Source of the DNA: Acidobacteriota bacterium
Lineage (GTDB): Bacteria > Acidobacteriota > Terriglobia > Acidiferrales > UBA7541
Reading direction: 5' to 3'
Assembly (NCBI GenBank): GCA_013289715.1
Contig: JABCZJ010000017.1
Coordinates: 62,001 to 126,000 of the forward strand
DNA: 64,000 bases
Positions 16,832 to 25,191 of this stretch are shown piece by piece. The position numbers were made by a program, and so were the translations under genes. Numbering within the stretch: the stretch's first letter is position 1; each line of letters begins with the position of its first letter. The notes beneath the pieces were generated by a model that was given only the letters and a program-made list of their open reading frames with translations, did no database searches and was not told the origin of the DNA.

Positions 16832-18004
16832 ATGCGCATCTATCTCGATTCCAACGCGACTACGCCCGTGGACCCCGCTGTCCTCGAGGCTATGCTGCCG
16901 TATTTCGCCGAAACCTTCGGCAACGCCAGCTCGATTCACTCTCCGGGCCAGCGCGCGCGTGGCGCGGTAGATGCCGCCCGCGCGTCGGTAGCCGCGTTGC
17001 TCGGCGCCAAGCCCTCTGAAATCGTGTTCACCAGCGGCGGCACCGAATCCGATAATCTAGCGCTCTTTGGCGTAGTCGCCGCGTCACAAGAACCGCGCAA
17101 GCACATCATCACCACGGCGATCGAACACCACGCGGTCCTCAACGCAGCGCAAGCGCTCGAAAAACTCGGCGTCGCGATCACCTACATTCCCGTCGGCTGC
17201 GAAGGCGTCGTCGATCCGGAAGACATTCGCCGCGCGCTCAAGCCCGAAACGATCCTCATCAGCGTCATGCACGCCAACAACGAGCTCGGTACCATCCAGC
17301 CCACCGACGAAATTGGCCGAATCGCCGCCGCCGCGAAAGTTTTGTTTCATTGCGACGCGGTGCAATCCGCTGGAAAGATACCGCTCGACGTGAACCGTCT
17401 CGGCGTGGACCTGCTCTCAATTTCTGCGCACAAGATTTACGGTCCCAAGGGCACGGGCGCGCTCTACGTACGCTCCGGCACTCCGCTCGAACCGCAATTC
17501 CATGGCGGCCACCACGAACGCGACCGCCGACCCGGCACCGAAAATGTTCCGGGCATCATTGGCCTGGGCAAGGCGGCGGACCTGGCCCGCAAGAATCTGA
17601 TGACGGACTGCGCTCGCGTCACTGCGCTGCGCAACCGCCTCGAAGACGCGCTGCTCGCAACGTGCGGCAACGCGCGCGTAAACGGAAACCGCGCCCAGCG
17701 CGTATCCAACACATCGAACATATCGTTCCACGCCGCAGGCGGGGAAGCGCTGGTAATCGCGCTCGATCTGCAAGGAATCGCCTGCTCCACCGGCGCAGCC
17801 TGCTCCTCTGGCGCAGTCGGCCCATCGCACGTTCTGATGGCCATCGGCCTCTCCCCCGACGAAGCCCGCAGCAGCCTGCGCTTCAGCTTGGGGCGCACCA
17901 CAACGCCCGAAGAGATCGACCAGGCGATAGCCATAATTCCGCAAGCAGTTGAGCGCCTCCGCGCCCTCTCGCCGCTAAGCGCCAACGCGGAGCTCTCCGC
18001 ATGA
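16832..18004 (+). CDS. Cysteine desulfurase (IscS/NifS family)
   Basis: PLP enzyme (390 residues) that takes sulfur from cysteine as a persulfide. The N-terminal YLDSNATTPVDP motif, the internal aldimine lysine K201 in SISAHKIYGPKG, the RPGTENVPGI segment, and the catalytic cysteine C324 in CSTGAACSSGAVGPSHVL are all intact. The short active-site loop is of the IscS/NifS (class I) type. It sits 155 bp upstream of mnmA on the same strand with no Fe-S scaffold gene (iscU, iscA) nearby. This suggests it feeds sulfur to tRNA thiolation, like the YrvO-MnmA pair of Bacillus. The spacer contains a GTAGCG hairpin. Confidence 0.93.
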   Translation: MRIYLDSNATTPVDPAVLEAMLPYFAETFGNASSIHSPGQRARGAVDAARASVAALLGAKPSEIVFTSGGTESDNLALFGVVAASQEPRKHIITTAIEHHAVLNAAQALEKLGVAITYIPVGCEGVVDPEDIRRALKPETILISVMHANNELGTIQPTDEIGRIAAAAKVLFHCDAVQSAGKIPLDVNRLGVDLLSISAHKIYGPKGTGALYVRSGTPLEPQFHGGHHERDRRPGTENVPGIIGLGKAADLARKNLMTDCARVTALRNRLEDALLATCGNARVNGNRAQRVSNTSNISFHAAGGEALVIALDLQGIACSTGAACSSGAVGPSHVLMAIGLSPDEARSSLRFSLGRTTTPEEIDQAIAIIPQAVERLRALSPLSANAELSA

Positions 18005-18070
18005 TCGAGCGGAGATGCCAGCTTCGGCCCTTGCTTTCGAATTTCCGTTTGGTTTTGAATTTGTCTTTGA

Positions 18071-18110
18071 ATTATGTAGCGGCCGCCTGTTTTTTGTTTT
18101 AGGCGGGCGC
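18071..18110 (+). repeat. GTAGCG hairpin copy between iscS-like gene and mnmA
   Basis: GTAGCG (18076-18081) begins a hairpin with arms GCCGCCT and AGGCGGGC around a T-rich loop. It is flanked by TTTGTCTTTGAATTA and GTTGACTTTGCC, the same spacer words as in the array before hpt. It lies between two genes that look functionally linked, so it may tune readthrough. Confidence 0.6.
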
Positions 18111-18159
18111 AGTTGACTTTGCCTTTGAAATTGTTTCGCGCAATTCTCAAACTCGAAGG

Positions 18160-19326
18160 ATGAAATCGTTGTCGTCACTGACACAACTCGAACTCGCAAC
18201 CAGCAAGCCGGCCGTTGCCACCGCCAACACCGTCGCGGTCGCGATGAGCGGCGGCGTGGACAGCTCGACAGTCGCCGCGATCCTCCACGACCGCGCCCAA
18301 ACCATCGTCGGCCTAACCATGCAGCTCTGGAACCAGCGCCGCCTCCCCCAACTGCAGAATAACGGCCCCGCCCAGCATCGCTGCTGCTCGCACGACGATG
18401 TCTACGACGCCCGCCGCGTAGCCGAACATCTCGGCATCCCTTTCTACGTCGTGAACTTCGAGCGCGAATTCGAGCGCAACGTGATCCGCCCCTTCGTCGC
18501 GGATTATCTCGAAGGCCGCACGCCCATCCCGTGCACCATGTGCAACAATCACGTGAAGTTCGATCAGCTCCTCGTCACCGCGCGCCAGATCGGCGCAGAA
18601 CGCATCGCCACCGGCCACTACGCCCGCGTGCGCCACAACGTGGAGACCGGCCGATACGAACTTCTCCGCGCCGTGGACGAATCCAAGGACCAATCCTACT
18701 TTCTCTTCGGCCTGAAGCAGGAGCAGCTAGCCCACACGGATTTCCCGCTCGGCGAGCTTTCCAAGCACGAAGTCCGCGAAATCGCGCGCCGCCTGCAAGT
18801 CCCCGTGGCCGAAAAGCCCGAAAGCCAGGAAATCTGCTTCGTGCCCACGGGAAATTACGTGAAGTTCATTGAAGGCTATCTGCAGGAGCAGGGAAGCGAT
18901 CTCCCGAAGGAACCAGGCGACATCGTCACCACCTCCGGCGAAGTTCTCGGCCGCCACAACGGCCTGCACCAATTCACCGTAGGCCAGCGCAAGGGGCTCG
19001 GACTTTCCGGCGGACAACCGCCGATGTACGTCGTCGCGCTCGATCGCGCGCAGAATCGCCTGGTCGTCGGCGAGGACCAGGAGCTTCGCAGCGCGAGCTG
19101 CGAAGTGCGCGACGTGAATTGGATTCCCTACCTCGTTCCGGAGCAGCCGGTGCAAGCGATGGTCCGCATCCGCAATCGTCACGAACCTGCCGCAGCGGAA
19201 GTCACTCCGCTCGACGCCACCACGGCCCGCGTCACCTTCCGCGAGCCGCAACGCGCGATCACGCCGGGTCAAGCCGCGGTATTTTACGCAGGCGAAAAAG
19301 TCCTCGGCGGCGGATGGATTCGCTGA
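18160..19326 (+). CDS. mnmA: tRNA-specific 2-thiouridylase
   Basis: Cytosolic enzyme (388 residues) that makes 2-thiouridine at wobble position 34 of Lys, Glu and Gln tRNAs, adenylating the base and accepting persulfide sulfur. The PP-loop SGGVDS is at 30-35. The catalytic cysteines are C128 in PCTMCNNHVKF and C226 in ESQEICFVPTGNY. GHYARV and DQSYFLFGL are further family motifs. About 22 extra N-terminal residues precede the core, so a start inside that region is possible. The cysteine desulfurase upstream is the likely sulfur donor; no TusA-E relay genes are in the window. Confidence 0.95.
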   Translation: MKSLSSLTQLELATSKPAVATANTVAVAMSGGVDSSTVAAILHDRAQTIVGLTMQLWNQRRLPQLQNNGPAQHRCCSHDDVYDARRVAEHLGIPFYVVNFEREFERNVIRPFVADYLEGRTPIPCTMCNNHVKFDQLLVTARQIGAERIATGHYARVRHNVETGRYELLRAVDESKDQSYFLFGLKQEQLAHTDFPLGELSKHEVREIARRLQVPVAEKPESQEICFVPTGNYVKFIEGYLQEQGSDLPKEPGDIVTTSGEVLGRHNGLHQFTVGQRKGLGLSGGQPPMYVVALDRAQNRLVVGEDQELRSASCEVRDVNWIPYLVPEQPVQAMVRIRNRHEPAAAEVTPLDATTARVTFREPQRAITPGQAAVFYAGEKVLGGGWIR

Positions 19327-19421
19327 TTCTTTTCACACGTTAATTTTCAGGTTGAGTCCAGGAAAGAAAACGAAACGTAGAGGCTGCGGCTCGATAGAAT
19401 TTACAACCGCGAAGCTAGCGA

Positions 19422-19943
19422 TCAAATAAAAAGTTCTTCGTCCTGCGACACCGAATCCACATCCCCATCCGGCTCCCGCTTATTGTTCTGCTGCCGGCGC
19501 AGCATATCCAGACCCACCTTGATGCCTTTCATCACTGCCGAAGCCTGCCGGATGGGTCCCCACAGGGTATTGCGGAACTTCGTGCCGGCCTCGTCGACCA
19601 CTTCCAGCGCGCCAGTCAAAATCTGGTCCGCGCGAATCACCTGGATGCGCAGCCGCTCTAGCGCTTCGGTGACCACACGATCCATCTTCTGCGCCTGCCC
19701 GCGCGCCAAACGCGTGATCTCCGCCGTATCCCCCATCACGCTGGAAATGCGGCCTTCGGAATCTTCCAGAATGCGATTCACGCGCAACAGGATCGGGTCC
19801 ACGCGCCCCTGCAAGTCATTCGCAATGCGCGTAAATTCCTGCATGGACATCCTCAACTGCACGAACATCGCCGCCAGGATAACCATCTGCACAGCAATCG
19901 CTATGCCCGCAATGATGATGAACGCCTGGACCCAGCCCGACAT
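19422..19943 (-). CDS. Membrane-anchored coiled-coil protein, DUF948-like
   Basis: Product of 173 residues. One N-terminal transmembrane helix (GWVQAFIIIAGIAIAVQMVILAA) is followed by a long amphipathic, probably coiled-coil region (about 30-140) and an acidic C-terminal tail. The pattern resembles DUF948 general-stress-type proteins, but the assignment is by overall shape only. It lies 18 bp downstream of the YtxH-like gene on the same strand. That pairing (YtxH plus DUF948) is common and suggests a shared envelope or stress-related role. Confidence 0.7.
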   Translation of the reverse strand: MSGWVQAFIIIAGIAIAVQMVILAAMFVQLRMSMQEFTRIANDLQGRVDPILLRVNRILEDSEGRISSVMGDTAEITRLARGQAQKMDRVVTEALERLRIQVIRADQILTGALEVVDEAGTKFRNTLWGPIRQASAVMKGIKVGLDMLRRQQNNKREPDGDVDSVSQDEELFI

Positions 19944-19961
19944 TTAGCTCCTTGTGCTGCC

Positions 19962-20255
19962 TTAGGAAGCTTTGGATTCCTTCCGGTACGTGTCCTTCCC
20001 CGCGTCCACTGCCGAGGAAAGCGCATCCTTCTGCCGCGACATGATCTCTTTGCTGCGTTCGATCAAGTCTTCGGCGCGTTCGCGCAACTCGCGCGCCTTC
20101 TTCTGCGCGAATTCGCGGCCCTCGTCGGCCTTGCCGGTCAAATATTCACGTGTCTCGTCGCCCGACTTCGGCGCGAATAAAATGCCCACCAGCGCTCCAA
20201 TTCCCAAACCCACCAAAAATACGCTAACCTTTGAACCGACACTGTTGTCGCTCAT
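19962..20255 (-). CDS. YtxH-domain protein
   Basis: Small protein of 97 residues. The start at 20255 is chosen because GAGGTGG sits 3 nt upstream and the product then starts directly before the YtxH signature VSVFLVGLGIGALVGILFAPKSGDETRE. One N-terminal transmembrane helix is followed by a highly charged helical tail. YtxH proteins are small membrane proteins linked to stress in Firmicutes, but their biochemical role is unknown. The longer in-frame ORF to 20339 adds residues without support. It is followed at 18 bp by the DUF948-like gene. Confidence 0.85.
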   Translation of the reverse strand: MSDNSVGSKVSVFLVGLGIGALVGILFAPKSGDETREYLTGKADEGREFAQKKARELRERAEDLIERSKEIMSRQKDALSSAVDAGKDTYRKESKAS

Positions 20256-21111
20256 GGTCCACCTCAGAATCCGACAGTAGCACAGCCGTCCCAACCGAGG
20301 CAAGAAAAGCCGCAAGGACGCGAGGACGAAGAATCGCACCGCACCAATGCAACACCTAAGAGCAAGATTGCCTGTGCCACAAAAAGGCCAGAAAAAGTAG
20401 CGATCAGAAATGCGTGACTGGTGAGTAGTGATCGGTGATTAGTGAGCCGCGAAGCGTGATACGTGCCTCGGGAATCGTGGTACTTGGAGCGCAAAACCTG
20501 TGCAAAAGGTGCAGGCAAAGATGCAATTTTCGACCGATTAAAAAAAACAACGTGTTGTTTTCAGGGGAGTTGCGAGCGATTCTAATCGCGGGGCTATCGA
20601 TTAGAAATCGGCGAGGGGAGGGTGGGGTGGCCGCGCGGGGTGCTGAAGCGCTAGCAGCGTGGACCATGTATCCCCCTCGTCGCGATGAAATTAGCGCACG
20701 ACTGATGATAAGACATGAGTTAATATAACGCAAGTGCAAAAGGAGGGGGTGGGCCTCGCGGGAGCGAATCCGGCCCGGTGGGGCGCGAGTGACTCGAAAA
20801 CAAGCGGGAAGGGCACCGCGAAAGGTAGGCGCTTCGCGCCGTCTTTTTGCCCAGCGTTTCCACGCTGTGCCGCGCCTACGGCGCTGGTTTGGAGTGGCGG
20901 AGACGGGACACGGCGTGGGTGGGAAGCGCGGAGATCATTTGCATCGTCGGAGCAAGTTGCCGCATCCAATCCGCTTTGCGTGTGGGTACGCCCCGCACCC
21001 GCGGTGATCGAAAATCGTAACTCGACCCGTAACCTCGATTTCTAACGTCTAATAAAATTAGCGCGCGGGGCCATACTCTGTTCGAACAAGGTTATTGAAG
21101 AGCCTGCTGCA
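20256..21111. other. 856-bp intergenic region with repeats and hairpins, no convincing gene
   Basis: Between the divergent YtxH-like gene and the kinase. It holds a TCACTAATCACT-type tract (20412-20480, minus orientation) and an inverted repeat AAAACAAC/GTTGTTTT with a 2-nt centre at 20544-20561. A short hairpin GGCGCTTCGCGCC followed by GTCTTTTT lies at 20828-20848, and a further AGCG/CGCT hairpin near 20853. ORFs of about 90-100 codons exist on both strands around 20.7-21.0 kb, but they overlap each other and have no domain features; they are more likely an untranslated GC-rich repeat module. Confidence 0.55.
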
Positions 21112-23772
21112 ATGAACGTTCCAAAAGCTTTCTCGCACTTCCTCATTTTGGAAAAACTTGCCGATGGCGGCATGGGCGTGGTGTACAAAGCGAAAGACAC
21201 CAGGCTCGGCCGCTACGTAGCCTTGAAATTTCTCCCCGAGGGATTTTCCAATAACCGCGCAGCCCTCGAACGTTTTCAACGCGAAGCCCGCGCGGCCTCC
21301 GCTCTAAATCACCCGAACATCTGCACCATTTATGAGGTGGACGTCGTTAACGACGGCGATGAAGCGGTCCCTTTCATCGCCATGGAACTGCTCAAGGGCC
21401 AAACGCTGAAGCAGTTGATCGCAGAAAGGCCCATCGCCTACGATCAGCTGCTCAACCTGGGAATTCAAGTTGCCGACGCGCTCGACGCGGCCCACGCGAA
21501 GGGCATCATTCATCGCGACATCAAGCCCGCCAACATCGTCATCACTCGCCGCGGCCACGCCAAGCTCCTCGATTTCGGCCTCGCCAAATTCAGCCCCGAA
21601 CCGGATCGCGGCAGTGCTAGTGCGAACGCTGGGTCCGGTCCGGGGCCGTCCGCGGCACACACTTCCACGCCGACTGCCACCTTGGAAGCGCCGCTCACCA
21701 GCGCGCGCGCAGCAGTAGGAACCGTCGCGTACATGTCTCCCGAGCAAGTGCGCGGCGAAACACTCGATGCCCGCTCGGACCTTTTCAGTTTTGGCGCAGT
21801 CCTGTACGAAATTTCCACCGGCCGCCAAGCATTTGCAGGCAGCACGGCGGGCGTAATCCTCGATGCCATCCTGAACCGCGCGCCCACGCCTCCCGCGCGC
21901 GTCAATCCGGAGCTGCCTGACGGATTCGAAGCCATCGTAACCAAGGCACTGGAAAAAGATCGCGATCTGCGCTGCCAGACCGCCTCGGAGTTGCGCGCCG
22001 ATCTAAAGCGCCTGAGACGCGAGGCGGAGCTGCGTCGCCGCCCGCATCTGCTCCACGCGCCAGCGGAATCTTCGCGTCCTCGCGCGGACTGGATCAGCCG
22101 CGCGTGGTACGCGCTGGCGGTAGCCGCGATTCTCCTGATCGCAACGGGGTTCGCGGGCGCCGTGTACTTCGCAAAACGCGCGGCCAGCGCGCCGCCGCTG
22201 TCCTTTCGCCAAATTACTTTTCGACGTGGCATCGTTTATTCCGCGCGCTTCACGCCAGGCGTCGGAACCATCATCTACAGCGCCGCATGGGACGGCAGCC
22301 CCACCGATCTTTTTTCCACACGCGATGACAACCCGGAATCGCGCTCCATGGGTTTGCCCGGCGCGCAAATCGCCGGAATTTCTTCCACCGGAGAAATGGC
22401 GGTCCTACTTCGCAGCGCCGCCGGCGTCTTTGAACCGTCCGGCACGCTCGCGCGCCTTCCCGTCGCAGGCGGCGCCCCGCGCGAAATCGTGGATCAAGCC
22501 AATTGGGCCGATTGGTCGGCCGACGGCTCGAGTCTTGCGATTTCGCTCGGCCAAGGCGGCTCCGAACAACTCGAATTTCCCATCGGCAAGGTGCTCTTCA
22601 AGACGCCCGGCTGGATCGGCGATCCGCGCATTTCGCCAAACGGGGACCGCATCGCCTTCCTCGCTCATCCCGCGATCGGCGACGACGGCGGCTCGGTTGC
22701 CGTCGTTGATCTGGATGGCAAAGTGACGGCGCTCTCAACCGGTTGGATATGCGCCGAAGGCCTGTCATGGTCTCCGAGCGGAAAGGAAGTTTGGTTCACC
22801 GCAACCAAAGCCGGCGTGAGCCGCGCTCTTTTCGCCGTGGACCTCGCCGGACGCGAGCGGCTCGTCGAGCGCATTCCCGCGGAACTCACCATTCTTGATA
22901 CCGCGCGCGACGGTCGCGTGCTCCTGAAGCGCGAACTGACCCGCCACGAGGTCAAAGCACAAATCGCCGGCGATACCCGCGAGCGAGAACTGTCCTGGTT
23001 CGACGCCTCCTTGCCCGTAGCTCTCTCGAGCGATGGCAAGACTCTGCTCTTTGCTGAAGTTGGCGAGGCCGGCGGCGCCACCTACGGCGCGTACATCCGC
23101 GGCACCGATGGCTCGCCCGCAATCCGCCTGGGCGACGGAGAGCCGTTCGCCCTCTCGCCCGATGGAGCGTGGGCGCTGTGCGCCACGCACACTTCTCCGC
23201 CGCAGCTCATCCTGTTGCCCACCAAAGCAGGAAAAGCCAGGTTTCTGACGAATGATTCGATCGCGCATCTTGGCGCTGCATGGCTTCCCGACGGAAAGCA
23301 CGTCATCTTCTCCGGCAGCGAGCCCGGGCACGCTGTGCGCCTCTACATCCAGGATCTCGAACGCGCAAAACCGGAAGCAATATCGCCGGACGGAAGCGGC
23401 ACATGGAGCGTCCTCATCTCTCCGGACGGAAAGCTGGTAGTTGGTGTCGGGCCGAATGGCAAATATTATTTTTTCCCCGTGGATGGCGGCCAAGCCCAAC
23501 CTGTCCCCGGCATCACGTCGGCGGATGCGATTGACGGCTGGGCCGCAGACGGCCGGTCCTTCTTTGTCCATAATTCCGTGGGATTGCCAGTCAGCATCTC
23601 GCGCGTGGATACCGTCACAGGGAAGAGAACGCTCTGGAAACAGATTTCGCCCGCCGATCCCGCCGGCGTGGACGCCATTCAAGGAATCGCCATCACCCCA
23701 GACGAAAAGTCCTTCATCTATTCCTATCGCCGCAGGCTCTCGGACTTGTATCTGGTCGAAGGGTTGAAGTAG
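21112..23772 (+). CDS. Membrane Ser/Thr protein kinase with TolB/PD40-like beta-propeller
   Basis: Transmembrane receptor-like kinase of 886 residues. The cytoplasmic kinase domain (about 10-300) is complete: Gly loop LADGGMGVVYKA, lysine K39 in VALKFL, HRDIKPAN with D136, DFG at 154-156, and MSPEQVRGE. A Ser/Thr/Pro-rich activation-loop insert (165-200) is longer than usual. A single transmembrane helix lies at about 331-354. The outer part (360-886) is made of WD40/PD40-like repeats (ISPNGDRIAFL, SSDGKTLLFAE, SPDGAWALCA, LPDGKHVIFSG, SPDGKLVVGV), predicted to form a periplasmic propeller. This architecture is common in Acidobacteriota. Substrates are unknown. The gene stands alone with a long upstream region. 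Confidence 0.92.
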   Translation: MNVPKAFSHFLILEKLADGGMGVVYKAKDTRLGRYVALKFLPEGFSNNRAALERFQREARAASALNHPNICTIYEVDVVNDGDEAVPFIAMELLKGQTLKQLIAERPIAYDQLLNLGIQVADALDAAHAKGIIHRDIKPANIVITRRGHAKLLDFGLAKFSPEPDRGSASANAGSGPGPSAAHTSTPTATLEAPLTSARAAVGTVAYMSPEQVRGETLDARSDLFSFGAVLYEISTGRQAFAGSTAGVILDAILNRAPTPPARVNPELPDGFEAIVTKALEKDRDLRCQTASELRADLKRLRREAELRRRPHLLHAPAESSRPRADWISRAWYALAVAAILLIATGFAGAVYFAKRAASAPPLSFRQITFRRGIVYSARFTPGVGTIIYSAAWDGSPTDLFSTRDDNPESRSMGLPGAQIAGISSTGEMAVLLRSAAGVFEPSGTLARLPVAGGAPREIVDQANWADWSADGSSLAISLGQGGSEQLEFPIGKVLFKTPGWIGDPRISPNGDRIAFLAHPAIGDDGGSVAVVDLDGKVTALSTGWICAEGLSWSPSGKEVWFTATKAGVSRALFAVDLAGRERLVERIPAELTILDTARDGRVLLKRELTRHEVKAQIAGDTRERELSWFDASLPVALSSDGKTLLFAEVGEAGGATYGAYIRGTDGSPAIRLGDGEPFALSPDGAWALCATHTSPPQLILLPTKAGKARFLTNDSIAHLGAAWLPDGKHVIFSGSEPGHAVRLYIQDLERAKPEAISPDGSGTWSVLISPDGKLVVGVGPNGKYYFFPVDGGQAQPVPGITSADAIDGWAADGRSFFVHNSVGLPVSISRVDTVTGKRTLWKQISPADPAGVDAIQGIAITPDEKSFIYSYRRRLSDLYLVEGLK

Positions 23773-24128
23773 CCGCGCCCGCGCTGTCCTTCGGTGAACA
23801 GACTTCTCTGGCGGGTGGCCGCCCCTTCCACACCTCCGGCGCGTGGGTCGGTTCTTAAGGGTGCTGGTTTAGAGTTAGCCTAGCGACAGCCGTCGCGTTT
23901 CGCTCATACGCAGAGTGGGCGACCCGCCGGTTCCGCATAGAGAGGTTCCAAGATCCTCCCCAGAGGCGCTCGACTTGTCTCTCTTCAATGGGCTTCAATG
24001 AGGCGTTGATGAGGTTAACCTACCCGTCAATTCTTACGATCTGACCCGGTTGGATCGATTCGATGTAGCGGGTAACAGACCGGTCCACACCACCGAACCG
24101 GATGCCATGAGAATTTCAGGTTGGCAGG
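23773..24128. other. Intergenic region with a dispersed repeat, no gene seen
   Basis: 356 bp between the convergent kinase and antitoxin genes. It contains GGTGGCCGCCCCTTCCACAC (23815-23834), a copy of a short repeat also seen near 24927 and 58424. The rest has many stops in all frames and no RNA gene that I recognise. A GTAGCG word at 24065 lacks a clear hairpin. Confidence 0.5.
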
Positions 24129-24488
24129 TCACTTTGGCGCAGAGGTCTTGTGCCGGCGCACTTTCCTAACGTAGGTCTCTGCTGGATTGCCGATATGGCT
24201 GAGCTCGACTTTCCGGTCCTCGAAATCCGCTATGAGAATCAGTTTTCCACCCATCGCGGAGACGATTGATCGAAGCTGATCGACATGAATGTTGCGATTC
24301 CGTTTCTCGAGTTTTGAAATTGCGGCTTGGGAAACTTTCATGCGTTCCGCGAGGTCGACTTGCGTAACTTTGAGCGCGTCTCGCAGTTCGGAGAGTTCCA
24401 TCGCGGCGATTGCCTCGATTGCTGCTTTCCGCGATCGCGCGATGGACTCCGGCGTCATTGTCTGCCTTGCGAGTTCGTTAAGTTTCAT
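24129..24488 (-). CDS. XRE-family antitoxin (HigA-like)
   Basis: DNA-binding antitoxin of about 119 residues. A helix-turn-helix of the XRE type is clear in LRDALKVTQVDLAERMKVSQ followed by AAISKLEKR. The C-terminal MGGKLILIADFEDRKVEL is the short beta region often found in HigA/RelB-like solitary repressors. The start is taken at 24488 because its ATGA overlaps the stop of the upstream toxin remnant; an ATG at 24497 is also in frame. The reading frame is intact although the toxin is broken. It probably still represses its own promoter through the palindrome at 24863-24882. Confidence 0.85.
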   Translation of the reverse strand: MKLNELARQTMTPESIARSRKAAIEAIAAMELSELRDALKVTQVDLAERMKVSQAAISKLEKRNRNIHVDQLRSIVSAMGGKLILIADFEDRKVELSHIGNPAETYVRKVRRHKTSAPK

Positions 24489-24855
24489 TCGCGGCATTCG
24501 AGAAGTCTCTTGTTCCTCAGTACGACGAGGTAAGCGTCGTAAATCTTGTCCGCGGCGGCAGAAATTTTCTGGTCCAGTTCTTACCAGAGCTGATTCCAGC
24601 GATTAAAAGAATTCCAGGCTGACGCGGATCGAACGCAAAACAAATTCGGTACGGTCTGCTTGCGAATTGAATGCGCAGCTGCTTCCTGTTCGGATGTTTG
24701 GAATTTCTTGCCAGCGTATCCACTCGCGGCCTTCCGAGCGTCGGTCCCTTTTCTTCAAGAACGGTTATCCCGATGTTGATGGCCTCATGCTCGGCGTCTG
24801 AAAGCCTGGCCTACGACGATTGAAATTCATCGGTCGCTCCGAAGTCCCAGCTCAC
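24485..24855 (-). pseudogene. Broken RelE/HigB-family toxin (Gp49-like)
   Basis: Read from a GTG at 24855, the frame gives SWDFGATDEFQSS, then a TAG stop, then ARLSDAEHEAI...LEEKGPTLGRPRVDTLARNS and QLRIQFASRPYRICFAFDPR followed by QPGILLIAGI. This matches my recollection of HigB-type toxins (ITDEF, LLEERGPTLGRP, LRV...R.LFAFDPRR.AILLI). Near LPP the frame shifts. The +1 frame continues DKIYDAYLVVLRNKRLLECRE and stops in the ATGA shared with the antitoxin. The remnant is 371 bp, one base short of 124 codons. So two lesions are visible: a nonsense codon near residue 14 and a single-base frameshift near residue 103. The order toxin then antitoxin is the usual higBA one. Sequencing error could explain one lesion but less likely both. 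Confidence 0.8.
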
Positions 24856-24861
24856 GAGCAG

Positions 24862-24891
24862 AGTATAACCCTAGAGTTATACAAAGTCCAA
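24862..24891 (-). promoter_or_regulatory. Promoter and palindromic operator of the toxin-antitoxin locus
   Basis: On the minus strand TTGGAC (24886-24891), an 18-bp spacer and TATACT (24862-24867) form a good sigma-70-type promoter. The palindrome GTATAACTCTAGGGTTATAC (24863-24882; one mismatched pair) lies over the spacer and -10 box, directly upstream of the toxin remnant start. Antitoxins of this kind repress by binding such sites. Confidence 0.65.
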
Positions 24892-24904
24892 TCCGAATTT
24901 CATT

Positions 24905-25122
24905 GCGCACGGGGCACCGCGGGTGCCGGGTGGCCGACCCTTCCACACGTTCGATACGCAGGCTGGCCGCTATCCTTCGATTCGCCACGCGGTGCGCGAC
25001 GTCCGGATTGAAGCCTGATCCAAGCCGCCCGCCTACCTTGACGCCGCTTACGCGGCATCAGGCTAAACAGGGGCCGCTACAGAGTCAAAAGAACCGGCCG
25101 CGGCGCCCACCTAAGGTTGGTC
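24905..25122 (-). repeat. Composite of dispersed repeats incl. GTAGCG hairpins
   Basis: The 300-bp gap between the TA locus and padR has no gene. GGTGGCCGACCCTTCCACAC (24927-24946) belongs to the short repeat seen near 23815 and 58424. On the minus strand GTAGCG (25080-25075) starts a unit with an 8-bp stem GATGCCGC/GCGGCGTC and ends in GGCGGGCGGCTTGGATCA, which closely matches the end of the unit at 481-499. A second hairpin CCAACC/GGTGGG lies at 25106-25118. Confidence 0.6.
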
Positions 25123-25154
25123 GCTTGAGCTAAAGCGCGGCGAAATCATTCAGG

Positions 25155-25182
25155 TTGACATCTTACCTGGGAGGGATATTAT
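25155..25182 (+). promoter_or_regulatory. padR promoter, giving a nearly leaderless transcript
   Basis: TTGACA (25155-25160), a 16-bp spacer and TATTAT (25177-25182) form a strong sigma-70-type promoter. The expected start (about 25189) is only 2-3 nt before the padR ATG at 25192. GGTTGACAT (25153) and GGGTGACAT (25185) are direct repeats 32 bp apart that flank the promoter and could be PadR binding sites. Confidence 0.55.
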
Positions 25183-25191
25183 TCGGGTGAC

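Noticed and set aside
20734..21045. 103-codon ORF with a possible Shine-Dalgarno
   Set aside because: No domain, low-complexity composition, an overlapping ORF on the other strand; reported only as part of a gap.
23773..24128. Possible tRNA or small RNA in the gap after the kinase
   Set aside because: No cloverleaf or conserved RNA motif could be drawn by eye.
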